Shown here: one piece after another, positions 1 through 8,255 of the stretch
Layout of the letters: every line of letters begins with the position of its first letter
How positions within the stretch are numbered: the first letter of the stretch is position 1
Origin: an uncultured Prevotellaceae bacterium
Lineage (GTDB): Bacteria > Bacteroidota > Bacteroidia > Bacteroidales > Bacteroidaceae
Length of the DNA stretch: 55,524 nucleotides
NCBI GenBank assembly: GCA_946415645.1
Contig: CAMKTJ010000015.1
Location: forward strand, 1-55,524
Direction of reading: 5' to 3'
Notes under the pieces: model-generated
The model's database searches: none
Seen by the model: only the letters and a program-made list of their open reading frames with translations
Told to the model about the DNA's origin: nothing
Translations under genes and position numbers: made by a program

Positions 1-116
1 ACACCATGTCCTTCTGCCTGAACGATGAGCGATTCTATCTGCTCTACGTTATACTGGCAATCGGCCACCCTCACTGAGGGGATAGCCGATGCTACTTTTA
101 CAAAACCGTGATTCAC
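1..116 (-). CDS. nadE: Glutamine-dependent NAD+ synthetase, N-terminal fragment (cut by window edge)
   Basis: Only about 38 codons are present. The peptide begins MNHGFVKVASAIPSVRVADC, which resembles the start of the nitrilase-like glutaminase domain of Bacteroidales NadE, the enzyme that makes NAD+ from deamido-NAD+ with glutamine as nitrogen donor. The frame opens with GTG; no in-frame ATG lies between it and an upstream TAA, so GTG is the likely start. The gene runs off the left edge. It lies downstream of htpG on the same strand, separated by about 115 nt that include a short-period AT-rich repeat. Identification rests on family memory of the N-terminus, because no catalytic residues fall in the window. 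Confidence 0.7.
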   Translation of the reverse strand, partial: MNHGFVKVASAIPSVRVADCQYNVEQIESLIVQAEGHG

Positions 117-232
117 CTTGTTATAATTTACGATTTGACGATTTACTATTTATAATTTTCCTCCCCTCGGGCAATCGCGGAATTGGAGCGATTGGAGAGC
201 TTGCGACGGTGGGCAAAGGATAGGAGGGAGGG
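117..232. other. htpG-nadE spacer with AT-rich micro-repeat
   Basis: Positions about 125-160 carry a degenerate short-period repeat built on the words ATTTACGATTTGACGATT and ACTATTTATAATT. A G-rich stretch follows up to the htpG stop. No promoter box or clear terminator is visible. Confidence 0.5.
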
Positions 233-2284
233 TTACTTAATCATATCCACGCTTCTCTTTACGAAGCGAGTCAGAGCCTCACCCTTCAGCATGCCGTTCT
301 GCAGCAATGCCAAGTCTATAAGCTGATGAACTCTCTCGTTGCCATCGGCATAGGCCTTCAGCACATCGTTCTTCTTCTTGTTCTCGGCCTGAATGTCTTC
401 GCCACACTTCTTCAGGTCGTCTTTCTCCTCCTGAGTGATTTCCTCAGGTTTCTTCTTATCTTGCTCCTGACGCAGTACGGCCTGACGTGCAGAAAGTCCC
501 TTGATCTCTGACTCGATGGGCTTGAGAGCTTCAGTCGTATTGGCTTCACTGTCCTCCAGAACCTGCTTGATAAGTGGAGCGTCTGTGTTCAGTACGATGG
601 TGTACATATCAGGCATATCGCCATAGAAACTCATGCCTGGCTGCAGACGAGCCATTTCCTTCATACGGCGCATATACTCGCTTTGGGTAATCATTATGGG
701 GAGCTGGTCTTCGCCAAGTGCCTGAACTTCTACGTGGAAGTCGGTCTTGTCTGTACGAGGCATCTGGCTGTTGAAGATACTTGACAGCTTGTCGCCTCTC
801 TCTGCATCCAGCAGATTGCGCTTTGTCTCTTCCTTCTGGATCAGACGGTCTATTACATCGCCGTCCACACGGGTGAAGGTGCTCTTCTCCAGCTTACGTT
901 CTAACATACCAACCAATGGAGTATCCAGCTGGCCGTCCATTAACAGCACACTGTAACCCTTCTGCTTGGCAGCCTCGATGTAGGTATATTGTGCATCGGG
1001 GTCGTTGGCATATAGGTAAACCAACTGACCGTCCTTGTTTGTCTGGTTGTCCTTGATAAGGGTCTTGTACTCATCCAGAGTGAAGTATTTGCCTTCTGTA
1101 TCCTTCAGCAGGAAGAAGTTCTTGGCCTTCTCGTAGAAGTCCTCCTCAGAAAGCATTCCGTAGTGGATGAAGATCTTGATGTCATCCCACTTTTTCTCGA
1201 AGTCGGCACGTTCCGTTTTGAAAAGGCTTGCCAGACGGTCGCTCACCTTCTTGGTGATGTAAGAGCTGATCTTCTTGACGTTGGCATCGCTCTGCAGATA
1301 GCTACGGCTAACGTTCAGGGGAATGTCGGGACTGTCTATAACACCATGCAGCAGCGTCAGGAACTCAGGTACAATGCTCTCTACAGAATCTGTTACGAAT
1401 ACCTGGTTACAATACAACTGAATCTTGTTGCGCTGCATCTCTATGTTGTTCTTAATCTTGGGGAAGTACAGGATACCTGTCAGGTTGAAGGGGTAGTCAA
1501 CGTTCAGGTGAATCCAGAACAAGGGCTCGTCAGCCATGGGGAAGAGGTGGCGATAGAACTCCTTGTAATCCTCATCCTTCAGGTCGTTGGGCTTCTTTAC
1601 CCACAGAGGCTCTACATTATTTATTATATTATCCTCTTCGGTATCAACCTGCTTACCGTCCTTCCACTCGGTCTTCTTGCCAAAGGCAACGGGTACGGGC
1701 AGGAAGTGGCAGTACTTACGCAGCAGTTCCTCAATCTTGTTCTTCTCAAGGAACTCCTGGCAGTCATCGTCAATGTGCATAACGATGCTGGTACCACGGT
1801 CACTCTTGTCTGCTTCCTCCAATGTGAAAGAAGGACTGCCGTCGCAACTCCACTTCATTGCTGGAGCATCCTGATAGCTCTTGGTAATGATATCTACCTG
1901 CTTGCTGACCATAAAGGAACTGTAGAATCCCAAACCGAAGTGGCCGATGATAGCGTTTGCATCATCTTTGTACTTGTCTAGGAAGTCGTTGGCGCCTGAG
2001 AAGGCAATCTGGTTGATGTACTTCTCAATCTCATCGGCAGTCATACCAATTCCACGGTCGGTAACGGTAATGGTCTTGGCATCCTTATCTACGCTGACGG
2101 TAACCTTCAGGTCGCCCAGCTCGCCTTTAAATTCGCCCTTGCCGCTCAATGTCTTCAGCTTCTGTGTAGCATCTACGGCATTGCTGACAATCTCGCGGAG
2201 GAAAATCTCATGATCGCTGTACAGGAACTTTTTGATTACGGGGAAGATGTTCTCTGTAGTAACCCCGATATTACCTTGTTTCAT
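233..2284 (-). CDS. htpG: Molecular chaperone HtpG (Hsp90)
   Basis: This is the bacterial Hsp90, an ATP-driven cytosolic dimeric chaperone. The 683-residue length fits Bacteroidetes HtpG. The N-terminal GHKL ATPase shows its standard motifs: REIVSNAVDA with Glu31 and Asn35, TDRGIGMT with Asp76, and the lid/phosphate loop GHFGLGF at 114-120. The middle domain carries the PLNVSRSYLQSD segment with the conserved Arg that contacts ATP. The C-terminal third is the helical dimerisation region. The ATG sits one nucleotide after the clpC stop, so the two chaperones are almost certainly co-transcribed from the clpC promoter. Confidence 0.97.
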   Translation of the reverse strand: MKQGNIGVTTENIFPVIKKFLYSDHEIFLREIVSNAVDATQKLKTLSGKGEFKGELGDLKVTVSVDKDAKTITVTDRGIGMTADEIEKYINQIAFSGANDFLDKYKDDANAIIGHFGLGFYSSFMVSKQVDIITKSYQDAPAMKWSCDGSPSFTLEEADKSDRGTSIVMHIDDDCQEFLEKNKIEELLRKYCHFLPVPVAFGKKTEWKDGKQVDTEEDNIINNVEPLWVKKPNDLKDEDYKEFYRHLFPMADEPLFWIHLNVDYPFNLTGILYFPKIKNNIEMQRNKIQLYCNQVFVTDSVESIVPEFLTLLHGVIDSPDIPLNVSRSYLQSDANVKKISSYITKKVSDRLASLFKTERADFEKKWDDIKIFIHYGMLSEEDFYEKAKNFFLLKDTEGKYFTLDEYKTLIKDNQTNKDGQLVYLYANDPDAQYTYIEAAKQKGYSVLLMDGQLDTPLVGMLERKLEKSTFTRVDGDVIDRLIQKEETKRNLLDAERGDKLSSIFNSQMPRTDKTDFHVEVQALGEDQLPIMITQSEYMRRMKEMARLQPGMSFYGDMPDMYTIVLNTDAPLIKQVLEDSEANTTEALKPIESEIKGLSARQAVLRQEQDKKKPEEITQEEKDDLKKCGEDIQAENKKKNDVLKAYADGNERVHQLIDLALLQNGMLKGEALTRFVKRSVDMIK

Positions 2285-2285
2285 A

Positions 2286-4823
2286 TCAATTTATGAGTTT
2301 TTGTTTATTATCCACAATAACAATCTTGTCTTCGCAGACCTCAGCCTTCAGCTCTGTTGCGTGTTCGTCCTGCATCAGTACGTCGCACAAGGGATCTTCC
2401 AGCATGGTTTGCAGGATGCGTTTCAGGGGGCGTGCTCCGTATTGCACATCATATCCTTTCTTGCCTAACAGTTGTCTTGCCTCTGATGTAACCTCTAACC
2501 TTACGCCCAGGTCTTCTACACGTCGCAGAAGGGGCTTTAACTCTATGTCTACAATCTTCTGAATACTTTCCTCGTCCAACTGGTTGAAGTAGATGATGTC
2601 ATCCAGACGGTTCAGGAACTCAGGGGCGAACTGCTTCTTTAGGGCTTTGTTCACCAAATCCTTGCTCAATTGCTTATTCTGACTGGCATCCACTCCGCTT
2701 TGGAATCCCACGCCGCGTCCGAAGTCGCGAATCTGCTTTGTTCCGCAGTTGGATGTCATGATGATAATAGTATTTTTGAAGTCGATGGTTGCACCGTTAC
2801 CGTCAGTCAGACGACCCTCATCCATCATCTGCAGCAGGATATTGAAGACATCCTGATGTGCTTTCTCTATTTCGTCCAGCAGCACAATGCTGTAGGGCTT
2901 ACGGCGTACCTTCTCTGTCAGCTGACCGCCTTCCTCGAATCCTACGTATCCTGGAGGCGCTCCAACCATACGGCTTACGGTATGCTTCTCCATGTACTCG
3001 CTCATATCCACTCTGATGATGTTGTTGGCAGAGCCGAACATCTCCTCGGCCAGACACTTCGTGAGGTAGGTCTTTCCTACGCCGGTGGGACCTACGAACA
3101 TGAATGTGCCAATGGGCTTCTTGGGGTCTTTCAAACCGATACGACTGCGTTGAATGCTGCGTGTAATGGCCTGAATGGCATCATCCTGACCAATGACGGC
3201 TTTCTTCAGGTTGCTTGCCAGATTTCTCAGCTTCTGGTTTTCCTCTTCACCTATACGCTGAACAGGGATGCCTGTCATCATACTTATTACATCAGCCACA
3301 ATGGTCTCATCCACCTGTGGGCGATTGTTCTTGATTCTGGCTTCCCATTCCTTCTGCTTTTCCTGTAGGGCAATCTCTATGTTCTTCATCTGGTCGCGAC
3401 ATTCCGCAGCCAGTTCAAAGTCCTGTTGCTTTACGGCCTGGTTCTTCTTCTCCTGCAGCTCTTCCAGATGAGCCTCTAACTGAGTAATCTCCTCCGGAAC
3501 GGGAACTTCCTGGATATGAACACGGCTACCAGCCTCGTCCATGGCATCTATAGCCTTGTCTGGGAAGCTTCGCTCCGTAACGTAACGGTCAGTCAGCAGG
3601 ACGCAGGCAGCCAGAGCCTCTGGCGTATAGGTAATGTTGTGGTGTTCCTCGTAACGCCCCTTTAGGTTTTGCAGGATCTGCAGCGTCTCCTCCTTGGTAG
3701 TAGGTTCTATCATCACCTTCTGGAAACGTCTGTCCAGTGCACCGTCTTTCTCTATTGTCTTACGGAACTCGTCTGTTGTGGTGGCTCCTATGCATTGGAA
3801 CTCGCCACGGCTCAGAGCAGGCTTCAGCATATTGGCAGCATCCATAGATCCTGCTGCTGCGCCGGCACCCACCAAGGTGTGAATCTCGTCTATGAAGACT
3901 ATGATGTCGGGGTTCTTCTGCAGTTCCAGAATGATGCTACGCATTCGCTCCTCAAACTGTCCGCGATATTTTGTTCCGGCAACCACGCTGGCCATGTCCA
4001 GAACTATCACGCGCTTGTTCCATAGCAGGTGGCTGACTCTGTGCTGTACTATGCGCTGAGCCAATCCTTCTACAATGGCGCTTTTGCCCACACCGGGCTG
4101 ACCAATCAGGATGGGGTTGTTCTTCTTACGGCGACTCAGAATCTGTGCCACGCGCTCAATCTCCTTCTGTCTGCCAATGACAGGATCTAACAAGCCGTCG
4201 GCTGCAGCCTGAGTCAAATCTGTGCCAAAGTTGTCCAGAACAGGGGTCTTGCCAGTCCCTTTCTTCTTTATCTGAACGATGGATAGTGCGCCAGTGTCAT
4301 CACCTTGTGCTGCTGCCATATTGTCATCTTCCTCGTCATTATCCTCAGGCTCATTGCTTTGGTCCTTGATCTCCTCTGGGGCATTACTATTCTGCTGCAG
4401 AATCTGTGTGATGGCCTGATAGGTTATGTTCATGCGTTCCAGAATCAGGCTGGCATCGCTGTCACCCAACTTCAGCAGTGCTAGAAGAACATGTATAATA
4501 TATATGGTGTCAGACTTCATCTGCTTTGCCTCTAACACACAAACCCTCAGGATGCGTGATGCCGTAATGTCAAACCCCATGTCAGTCAGCGATGGCGGAA
4601 CAGGCACTTGTTTCTGTTTGGCAATAGCCTCCAGTTCTTGTTTCAACAGAGACAAGTCGGGTTGTAGCTGCAACAGGACATCTCTGGCAGGATTCTGTTC
4701 TTTTTGCCGTAGTATGGCCAGAACCAAATGTATGGGTGTCACACAGTCGTTGTGCAGGCGTTCTGCTTCTTCTTTGCTGAAAGCCAGCACCGTATTCATT
4801 TCTGGTGAGAACTTTATTGTCAT
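2286..4823 (-). CDS. clpC: ClpC-type AAA+ unfoldase, ATP-dependent Clp protease ATP-binding subunit
   Basis: This 845-residue double-AAA+ unfoldase probably feeds substrates to ClpP. In order it has an N-terminal Clp_N double repeat (about 1-145), an acidic linker rich in E, D and N (149-175), AAA1 with Walker [10 protein letters not shown] at 241-249 and Walker B IVFIDE, a UVR-type coiled segment at about 462-485 ([18 protein letters not shown]), AAA2 with Walker A GPTGVGKT at 578-585, and the C-terminal D2-small domain. The UVR segment and short middle domain favour ClpC over ClpB. A VGF tripeptide at about 705-707 sits where the ClpP-binding loop is expected. It has its own upstream promoter and runs into htpG. 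Confidence 0.93.
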   Translation of the reverse strand: MTIKFSPEMNTVLAFSKEEAERLHNDCVTPIHLVLAILRQKEQNPARDVLLQLQPDLSLLKQELEAIAKQKQVPVPPSLTDMGFDITASRILRVCVLEAKQMKSDTIYIIHVLLALLKLGDSDASLILERMNITYQAITQILQQNSNAPEEIKDQSNEPEDNDEEDDNMAAAQGDDTGALSIVQIKKKGTGKTPVLDNFGTDLTQAAADGLLDPVIGRQKEIERVAQILSRRKKNNPILIGQPGVGKSAIVEGLAQRIVQHRVSHLLWNKRVIVLDMASVVAGTKYRGQFEERMRSIILELQKNPDIIVFIDEIHTLVGAGAAAGSMDAANMLKPALSRGEFQCIGATTTDEFRKTIEKDGALDRRFQKVMIEPTTKEETLQILQNLKGRYEEHHNITYTPEALAACVLLTDRYVTERSFPDKAIDAMDEAGSRVHIQEVPVPEEITQLEAHLEELQEKKNQAVKQQDFELAAECRDQMKNIEIALQEKQKEWEARIKNNRPQVDETIVADVISMMTGIPVQRIGEEENQKLRNLASNLKKAVIGQDDAIQAITRSIQRSRIGLKDPKKPIGTFMFVGPTGVGKTYLTKCLAEEMFGSANNIIRVDMSEYMEKHTVSRMVGAPPGYVGFEEGGQLTEKVRRKPYSIVLLDEIEKAHQDVFNILLQMMDEGRLTDGNGATIDFKNTIIIMTSNCGTKQIRDFGRGVGFQSGVDASQNKQLSKDLVNKALKKQFAPEFLNRLDDIIYFNQLDEESIQKIVDIELKPLLRRVEDLGVRLEVTSEARQLLGKKGYDVQYGARPLKRILQTMLEDPLCDVLMQDEHATELKAEVCEDKIVIVDNKQKLIN

Positions 4824-4955
4824 CTATCTGTTCCTCTGTTATATGTTATCACTAGTTATAATACAAAATGCGTGCCAATAGGAATTATTTTGCCGCATTG
4901 TCGCAATTATAGCCTAACCGGTCATCTTTACCCATAGCTAAGATGTATTACAATG

Positions 4956-4986
4956 CAAATGTACGGAATAGTTTTGTTCCATCCAA
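4956..4986 (-). promoter_or_regulatory. Promoter of the clpC-htpG operon
   Basis: Read on the minus strand there is a TTG at 4986-4984, a 20-nt spacer, and a TACATTTG -7 box at 4963-4956. This matches the Bacteroidetes housekeeping promoter. Predicted transcription starts near 4949, giving a leader of about 125 nt before the clpC ATG. No CIRCE-type inverted repeat was seen. Confidence 0.7.
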
Positions 4987-5191
4987 TCTTTCACCTTATT
5001 TATTATATGTTTTTAATGGTTATTGGTTATTGAGATTAGCTTAGTGGTTTAGCTTTTTGCGGTTAGCGAAAATATTGAATTTAAAATTGCCCCTTAGAAG
5101 GGGCGGGGGAGGCTATTTCTTACCATTTAATCGTGTGCTTGTTGATTTATGTCAATAAAGAGGAATGTTTTTGTGCTTTCTTGTTCGGAAA
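4987..5191. other. Intergenic spacer with dispersed repeat words and a small GC palindrome
   Basis: No gene is seen here. Positions about 5031-5068 contain GGTTAGCG-like words (a repeat word also found near 8.2, 49.2, 52.2 and 53.9 kb). At 5089-5104 there is a short GC palindrome, GCCCCTTAGAAGGGGC, followed by a G-rich run. The function of either is unknown. Confidence 0.5.
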
Positions 5192-5224
5192 TTTGGTTTG
5201 TAGCGCAAAATCGGCGTACCTTTG
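5192..5224 (+). promoter_or_regulatory. Promoter of the candidate small RNA
   Basis: TTTG at 5192-5195, a 21-nt spacer and TACCTTTG at 5217-5224 give a near-consensus Bacteroidetes promoter. Transcription should begin near 5231. No open reading frame follows on this strand before a strong terminator. Confidence 0.75.
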
Positions 5225-5230
5225 CACCAG

Positions 5231-5357
5231 CAAAAGAAAACATAGTGTTGTTAGTTTTAGTTTAAGGTTAAAGAAAAGTTTTTAGGTTAATTAGTTAAGG
5301 TAAAGATTGTTACTTTAAGAGACGCAAGGTCTACCGTGAGGTAGGCCTTAGTTTTTT
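5231..5357 (+). ncRNA. Candidate free-standing small RNA, about 127 nt
   Basis: A consensus promoter lies just upstream and an intrinsic terminator closes the unit, with no credible ORF between. The 5' half is A/T-rich, with the related words TTTAAGGTTAAAG, TTAGGTTAATTAG and TTAAGGTAAAG. A central hairpin can form: TTAAGGTAA (5295-5303) pairs with TTACTTTAA (5310-5318) around a 6-nt loop. The 3' hairpin is the terminator at 5326-5349. The neighbours are clpC-htpG (divergent) and a decayed secreted-protein gene (convergent), so the RNA is not a leader of either. I do not recognise the family. The exact 5' end is inferred from the promoter. Confidence 0.65.
5326..5357 (+). terminator. Intrinsic terminator of the candidate small RNA
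   Basis: AAGGTCTACC pairs with GGTAGGCCTT over 10 bp (one G-T wobble) around a GTGA tetraloop, followed by AG and six T residues. Confidence 0.85.
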
Positions 5358-5374
5358 ATATACCCCTTTACTTG

Positions 5375-5419
5375 TAAAAAATAATAAATCCCCTTCCTTT
5401 ATTTTGAGGTAAGGGGATT
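5375..5419 (-). terminator. Probable intrinsic terminator for the minus-strand remnant gene
   Basis: AATCCCCTT (5387-5395) and AAGGGGATT (5411-5419) form a 9-bp stem. On the minus strand the stem is followed by a T-rich run (the A-rich 5375-5386 on the plus strand). It faces the small-RNA terminator about 20 nt away. Confidence 0.65.
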
Positions 5420-5440
5420 GATATTTAAATAGTATTGTTA

Positions 5441-5910
5441 TTATTCCTCTTTGCTTTTAAGGATTATACGGTCTATGCAAAGCGGATACATAAAGCCTTG
5501 TTTAACCTTAGTGGCTTTTGTTGCACCCACAAGCATTAGGGTAGGATAGCTGTATCGAAGATTCTTGTATGAGTAGGGGAACTCAAAGTCCTCAAATATC
5601 TTAATGGTGTCCACCTTTGTGCCGTCATACTCAAAGTCCTGAGTAAATTTAGACATAACATCTTGGCTGGCATTTTTATTATAGCGCATCTTGGCTTTAA
5701 AACACATCTTGATTGTGACAGAGATAGAGTCTACGAAGGCCTGGCTGTTGCGGACACTTTTTGTGAATTCTTGTAAGAGATACTGTCAATCTGCATAACA
5801 TGGTATTAGACCGTCTGGTTGTTAGACAAGTGTAGGACTACCTTCTGTGCAAAAGTTGCCTGTGCGCATGCCATCAGTAGCATTGGCACAATTACTCTTT
5901 TTACCTTCAT
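5441..5910 (-). pseudogene. Decayed small secreted protein gene (one nonsense codon and one frameshift)
   Basis: The intact start, ATG at 5910, encodes a clear signal peptide (MKVKRVIVPMLLMACAQATFA) followed by KVVLHLSNNQTV, a pattern common in Bacteroidales secreted proteins. An in-frame TAA follows directly, after which the same frame continues YHVMQIDSISYKNSQK. The reading then has to move by one base at an AAAAA run near 5760; restoring one A joins it to SVRNSQAFVDSISVTIKMCF and the remaining open frame down to 5441. The repaired product would be about 156 residues. An open 88-codon frame (5441-5707) is all that stays uninterrupted, and it starts inside the old gene. The function of the intact family is not recognised. 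Sequencing error could explain one lesion, but two make decay more likely. Confidence 0.7.
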
Positions 5911-5938
5911 AATAAAATGATGCGTTATCGTCAGCACC

Positions 5939-6478
5939 TTAGAATATTATGGAGAAACGACCCCAATGGATGCCGCTGTTTCCGTTCCCGTTGACATATA
6001 AAGAACAGTTGTATCCTAAGGACAGGTGTTTGTCAATTAGGAAGCCTACACTGAGATCCAGGCCGAAGCAATGGGCATCTCCTTTTACCTGGCCCCATAA
6101 CGTTGTTGTCCGAAAAAACGTATCAACATACATATAAGTGTATCCTGGAGTGGCATCGGCATAGACGCCAAATCTCTTGCCAAGGGGAGCGTTAAGTCTC
6201 AGACCCATCAGCCTGACATTTACAATACCTACATTGTCAGGTGTTTCATATTCTCCCCAGCCAGACATAAAGGAACCACCAATGAGGTTCAATCCAAAAT
6301 TAGGGGTGAATTCTCTCCTAAACATTAAACCGGCCCCCCAGGCATCCTGCACGTAAAAGTCGAACTGTCCTGTATAACGCGGTTCCCACGTCTCTGTTGT
6401 ACCTGTACTCTGGTTGCGTTGCGCATTAGAACTAAGCGATGCAAAACTCACTAATACCAATAATAGAAACTTTTTCAT
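5939..6478 (-). CDS. Small outer-membrane beta-barrel protein, function unknown
   Basis: This 179-residue protein has an N-terminal signal peptide (MKKFLLLVLVSFASLSSNA, cleaved before QRN). The rest alternates aromatic and small residues in short strands such as GVYADATPGYTYMYVD and LSLGYNCSLYVNG, and it ends in phenylalanine (FSIIF), a usual C-terminal signal for BAM insertion. It resembles the 8-strand outer-membrane-protein family in general design. A TATCTTTG -7 box lies about 43 nt upstream. It is flanked by two gene remnants and nothing in the context suggests a substrate. Confidence 0.75.
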   Translation of the reverse strand: MKKFLLLVLVSFASLSSNAQRNQSTGTTETWEPRYTGQFDFYVQDAWGAGLMFRREFTPNFGLNLIGGSFMSGWGEYETPDNVGIVNVRLMGLRLNAPLGKRFGVYADATPGYTYMYVDTFFRTTTLWGQVKGDAHCFGLDLSVGFLIDKHLSLGYNCSLYVNGNGNSGIHWGRFSIIF

Positions 6479-6520
6479 TTTTTTGTGTGTTATTTACAAT
6501 CTTTTTCAAAATCAGTGATG

Positions 6521-6528
6521 CAAAGATA
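6521..6528 (-). promoter_or_regulatory. -7 box for the small barrel gene
   Basis: The minus strand reads TATCTTTG here, giving a start near 6514 and a leader of about 35 nt. I see no good TTG at the -33 position, so only the -7 box is supported. Confidence 0.5.
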
Positions 6529-6611
6529 TAAAAAATCGGTGAATCGGTATGGATAAGACTCGGAAAATTTAAAAATAATCCGATTTTTCTTTCTCTCTTT
6601 AGGAAAATCAT

Positions 6612-6619
6612 TATCTTTG
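6612..6619 (+). promoter_or_regulatory. -7 box in front of the 6653 gene remnant
   Basis: TATCTTTG on the plus strand, about 33 nt before the remnant's ATG. It is divergent from the identical box at 6521-6528. The -33 region is T-rich without a clear TTG. Confidence 0.5.
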
Positions 6620-6652
6620 CACTGATTATTTCAATTTTAAATGTTGTTTGAT

Positions 6653-6815
6653 ATGAAGAAATTCCTTTTGGCGGGCATGATGATGCACTAACAATGCCAC
6701 CTATACCTTTGGTTCTGACGGCTGGATAAAGAGCATCAACTCGGATTACTCATTCCAGATCATGGGTCAGAAATTTGAGACCAAAGCCAAGGTTATCCTA
6801 AAGCAGAAACTCTAA
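6653..6815 (+). pseudogene. Remnant of a secreted-protein gene with internal deletion
   Basis: The ATG at 6653 opens MKKFLLAGMMMH and stops at once. In a different frame, about 120 nt downstream encode a protein tail (NNATYTFGSDGWIKSINSDY ... VILKQKL) ending in TAA at 6813-6815. The simplest reading is a secreted protein that kept its promoter, the first part of its signal peptide and its last 40 or so residues after an internal deletion and frame change. The tail looks like strands of a beta-rich protein, but no family is recognised. The alternative, two unrelated chance ORFs, is less likely given the promoter and the signal-like start. Confidence 0.5.
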
Positions 6816-7165
6816 CATCTATTGTCTGAATTCTGAAAATAATTATCTTCTTGTCATTGATTCAGGATTTTTGCTGCCACGTGAGGAAAAACTCATTAGT
6901 GCACGTAGGAATTTTTGCGGCCTCGTGTGGGAGTAAAAATATAACGTTATAGCGTTTGGTTTACTTCAGCATTATGATATCACTCCATCGGGTGGTGGGG
7001 TTCTTGTTTCTATTGTTGTGCTTGATGGCATTGGGAAAGACTTCTGCTTTCTTCTCATTGCTTTTTGTGTATAACTATTTACAAATAAGTGCGAGAAAAC
7101 CAAAGAAATTAAGCAGAATTGGTAAAGTTTTCTTTCCTTATTCGATGAATTCATGATTTTTATTG
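6816..7165. other. Gene-free stretch with an imperfect direct repeat
   Basis: No convincing gene. Two imperfect copies of a roughly 25-nt word sharing TTTTTGC, GCC and CGTG lie at about 6864-6888 and 6907-6932, 43 nt apart. A 66-codon frame at 6956-7156 has no promoter, no start context and no recognisable protein character beyond a hydrophobic run. Confidence 0.5.
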
Positions 7166-7173
7166 TAACTTTG
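7166..7173 (+). promoter_or_regulatory. -7 box for ftsY
   Basis: TAACTTTG lies 29 nt before the ftsY ATG. The -33 element is not clear. Confidence 0.5.
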
Positions 7174-7202
7174 CCGTCGTAAATATCTAATTTAGGATTA
7201 TT

Positions 7203-8156
7203 ATGGGATTCTTTAATTTCTTCTCAAAAGAAAAGAAGGAGACTTTAGATCACGGTCTGGAAAAGACCAAGGAAAGCTTCTTTGGCAAACTGTCAAGGGC
7301 TGTTGCCGGCAAGTCTAAGGTGGATGATGATGTGCTGGATAACTTGGAGGAAGTCTTGGTTACCAGTGATGTGGGTGTAGATACCACACTGAACATCATA
7401 CAGCGTATTGAAGAACGTGTAGCCAGAGATAAATTCGTCTCAACTAACGAGTTGAACAATATCCTGCGTGACGAGATTTCTCAGCTGCTGACGGAAAATA
7501 ACACCGATGATACCGAAGGCTTTAAAGTGCCTGAGGGAAAGAAACCCTACGTTATCATGGTAGTTGGTGTGAACGGTGTAGGCAAGACTACTACCATAGG
7601 TAAGCTGGCCTATCAGTTCAAGCAGGCAGGCTATAAGGTAATGCTTGGTGCTGCAGATACCTTCCGTGCCGCTGCCGTTGAACAGTTGGTTATCTGGGGC
7701 GAGAGAGTTGGCGTTCCCGTGGTGAAGCAGAATATGGGCAGCGACCCTGCCAGTGTGGCCTACGATACGCTGAACAGTGCCATAGCCAATGATGTTGACG
7801 TTGTACTGATAGATACGGCAGGACGACTGCATAACAAGAAAGGTCTGATGGACGAACTCTCCAAGATTAAGCGCGTAATGCAGAAACTGGTGCCTGATAC
7901 ACCGGATGATGTGATGCTGGTACTGGACGGCAGTACAGGACAGAATGCCTTTGAACAGGCCAAGCAGTTCACCCAGGCAACAGATGTCACCAGTATGGCC
8001 ATCACCAAACTGGATGGTTCAGCCAAGGGTGGAGTAGTGATAGGTATTAGCGACCAGTTCAAGATTCCTGTCCGCTACATTGGCTTAGGCGAGGGAATGG
8101 AAGACTTGCAAGGCTTTAACCGCCGCGAGTTTGTGGATTCGCTTTTCAATCATTAG
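7203..8156 (+). CDS. ftsY: Signal recognition particle receptor FtsY
   Basis: FtsY is the SRP-receptor GTPase that docks ribosome-SRP complexes at the inner membrane. The 317-residue protein lacks the long acidic A domain of E. coli FtsY and starts with a short amphipathic MGFFNFFSK segment, probably for membrane contact. The N domain covers about 20-100. The G domain has the P-loop GVNGVGKTT at 122-130, DTAGR at 204-208, TKLDG at 268-272 and the closing GLGE at 294-297. The ATG follows a TAACTTTG box. rimO follows after about 100 nt of repeat-rich spacer. Confidence 0.97.
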   Translation: MGFFNFFSKEKKETLDHGLEKTKESFFGKLSRAVAGKSKVDDDVLDNLEEVLVTSDVGVDTTLNIIQRIEERVARDKFVSTNELNNILRDEISQLLTENNTDDTEGFKVPEGKKPYVIMVVGVNGVGKTTTIGKLAYQFKQAGYKVMLGAADTFRAAAVEQLVIWGERVGVPVVKQNMGSDPASVAYDTLNSAIANDVDVVLIDTAGRLHNKKGLMDELSKIKRVMQKLVPDTPDDVMLVLDGSTGQNAFEQAKQFTQATDVTSMAITKLDGSAKGGVVIGISDQFKIPVRYIGLGEGMEDLQGFNRREFVDSLFNH

Positions 8157-8161
8157 GAACT

Positions 8162-8250
8162 GGTTAGCGGTTAAGGGTTAGCGATTAGCGGTGTTTGAAT
8201 TTTGAATATGAACGTAAAATTCTTCACTTTTCACTCTTTCACTTTTCATT
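8162..8250. repeat. Spacer made of two short-period repeat families
   Basis: Positions 8162-8191 are built of GGTTAGCGG/GGTTAGCGATTAG words. Positions about 8218-8250 are built of TTCACTTTTC-type words repeating about every 10-15 nt, ending just before the rimO ATG. Related word-repeats occur in other spacers of the window. Confidence 0.6.
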
Positions 8251-8255
8251 AAAAA

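Noticed and set aside
1163..1981. Long plus-strand open frame (272 codons)
   Set aside because: It lies wholly antisense to htpG, has no promoter and no protein-like composition; it is a by-product of codon use in htpG.
2670..3368. Plus-strand open frame of 232 codons
   Set aside because: Antisense to the highly conserved clpC AAA domains; no start signals.
6956..7156. 66-codon hydrophobic frame before ftsY
   Set aside because: No promoter box, no good start context and no recognisable family. A frame of similar length on the opposite strand is as good.
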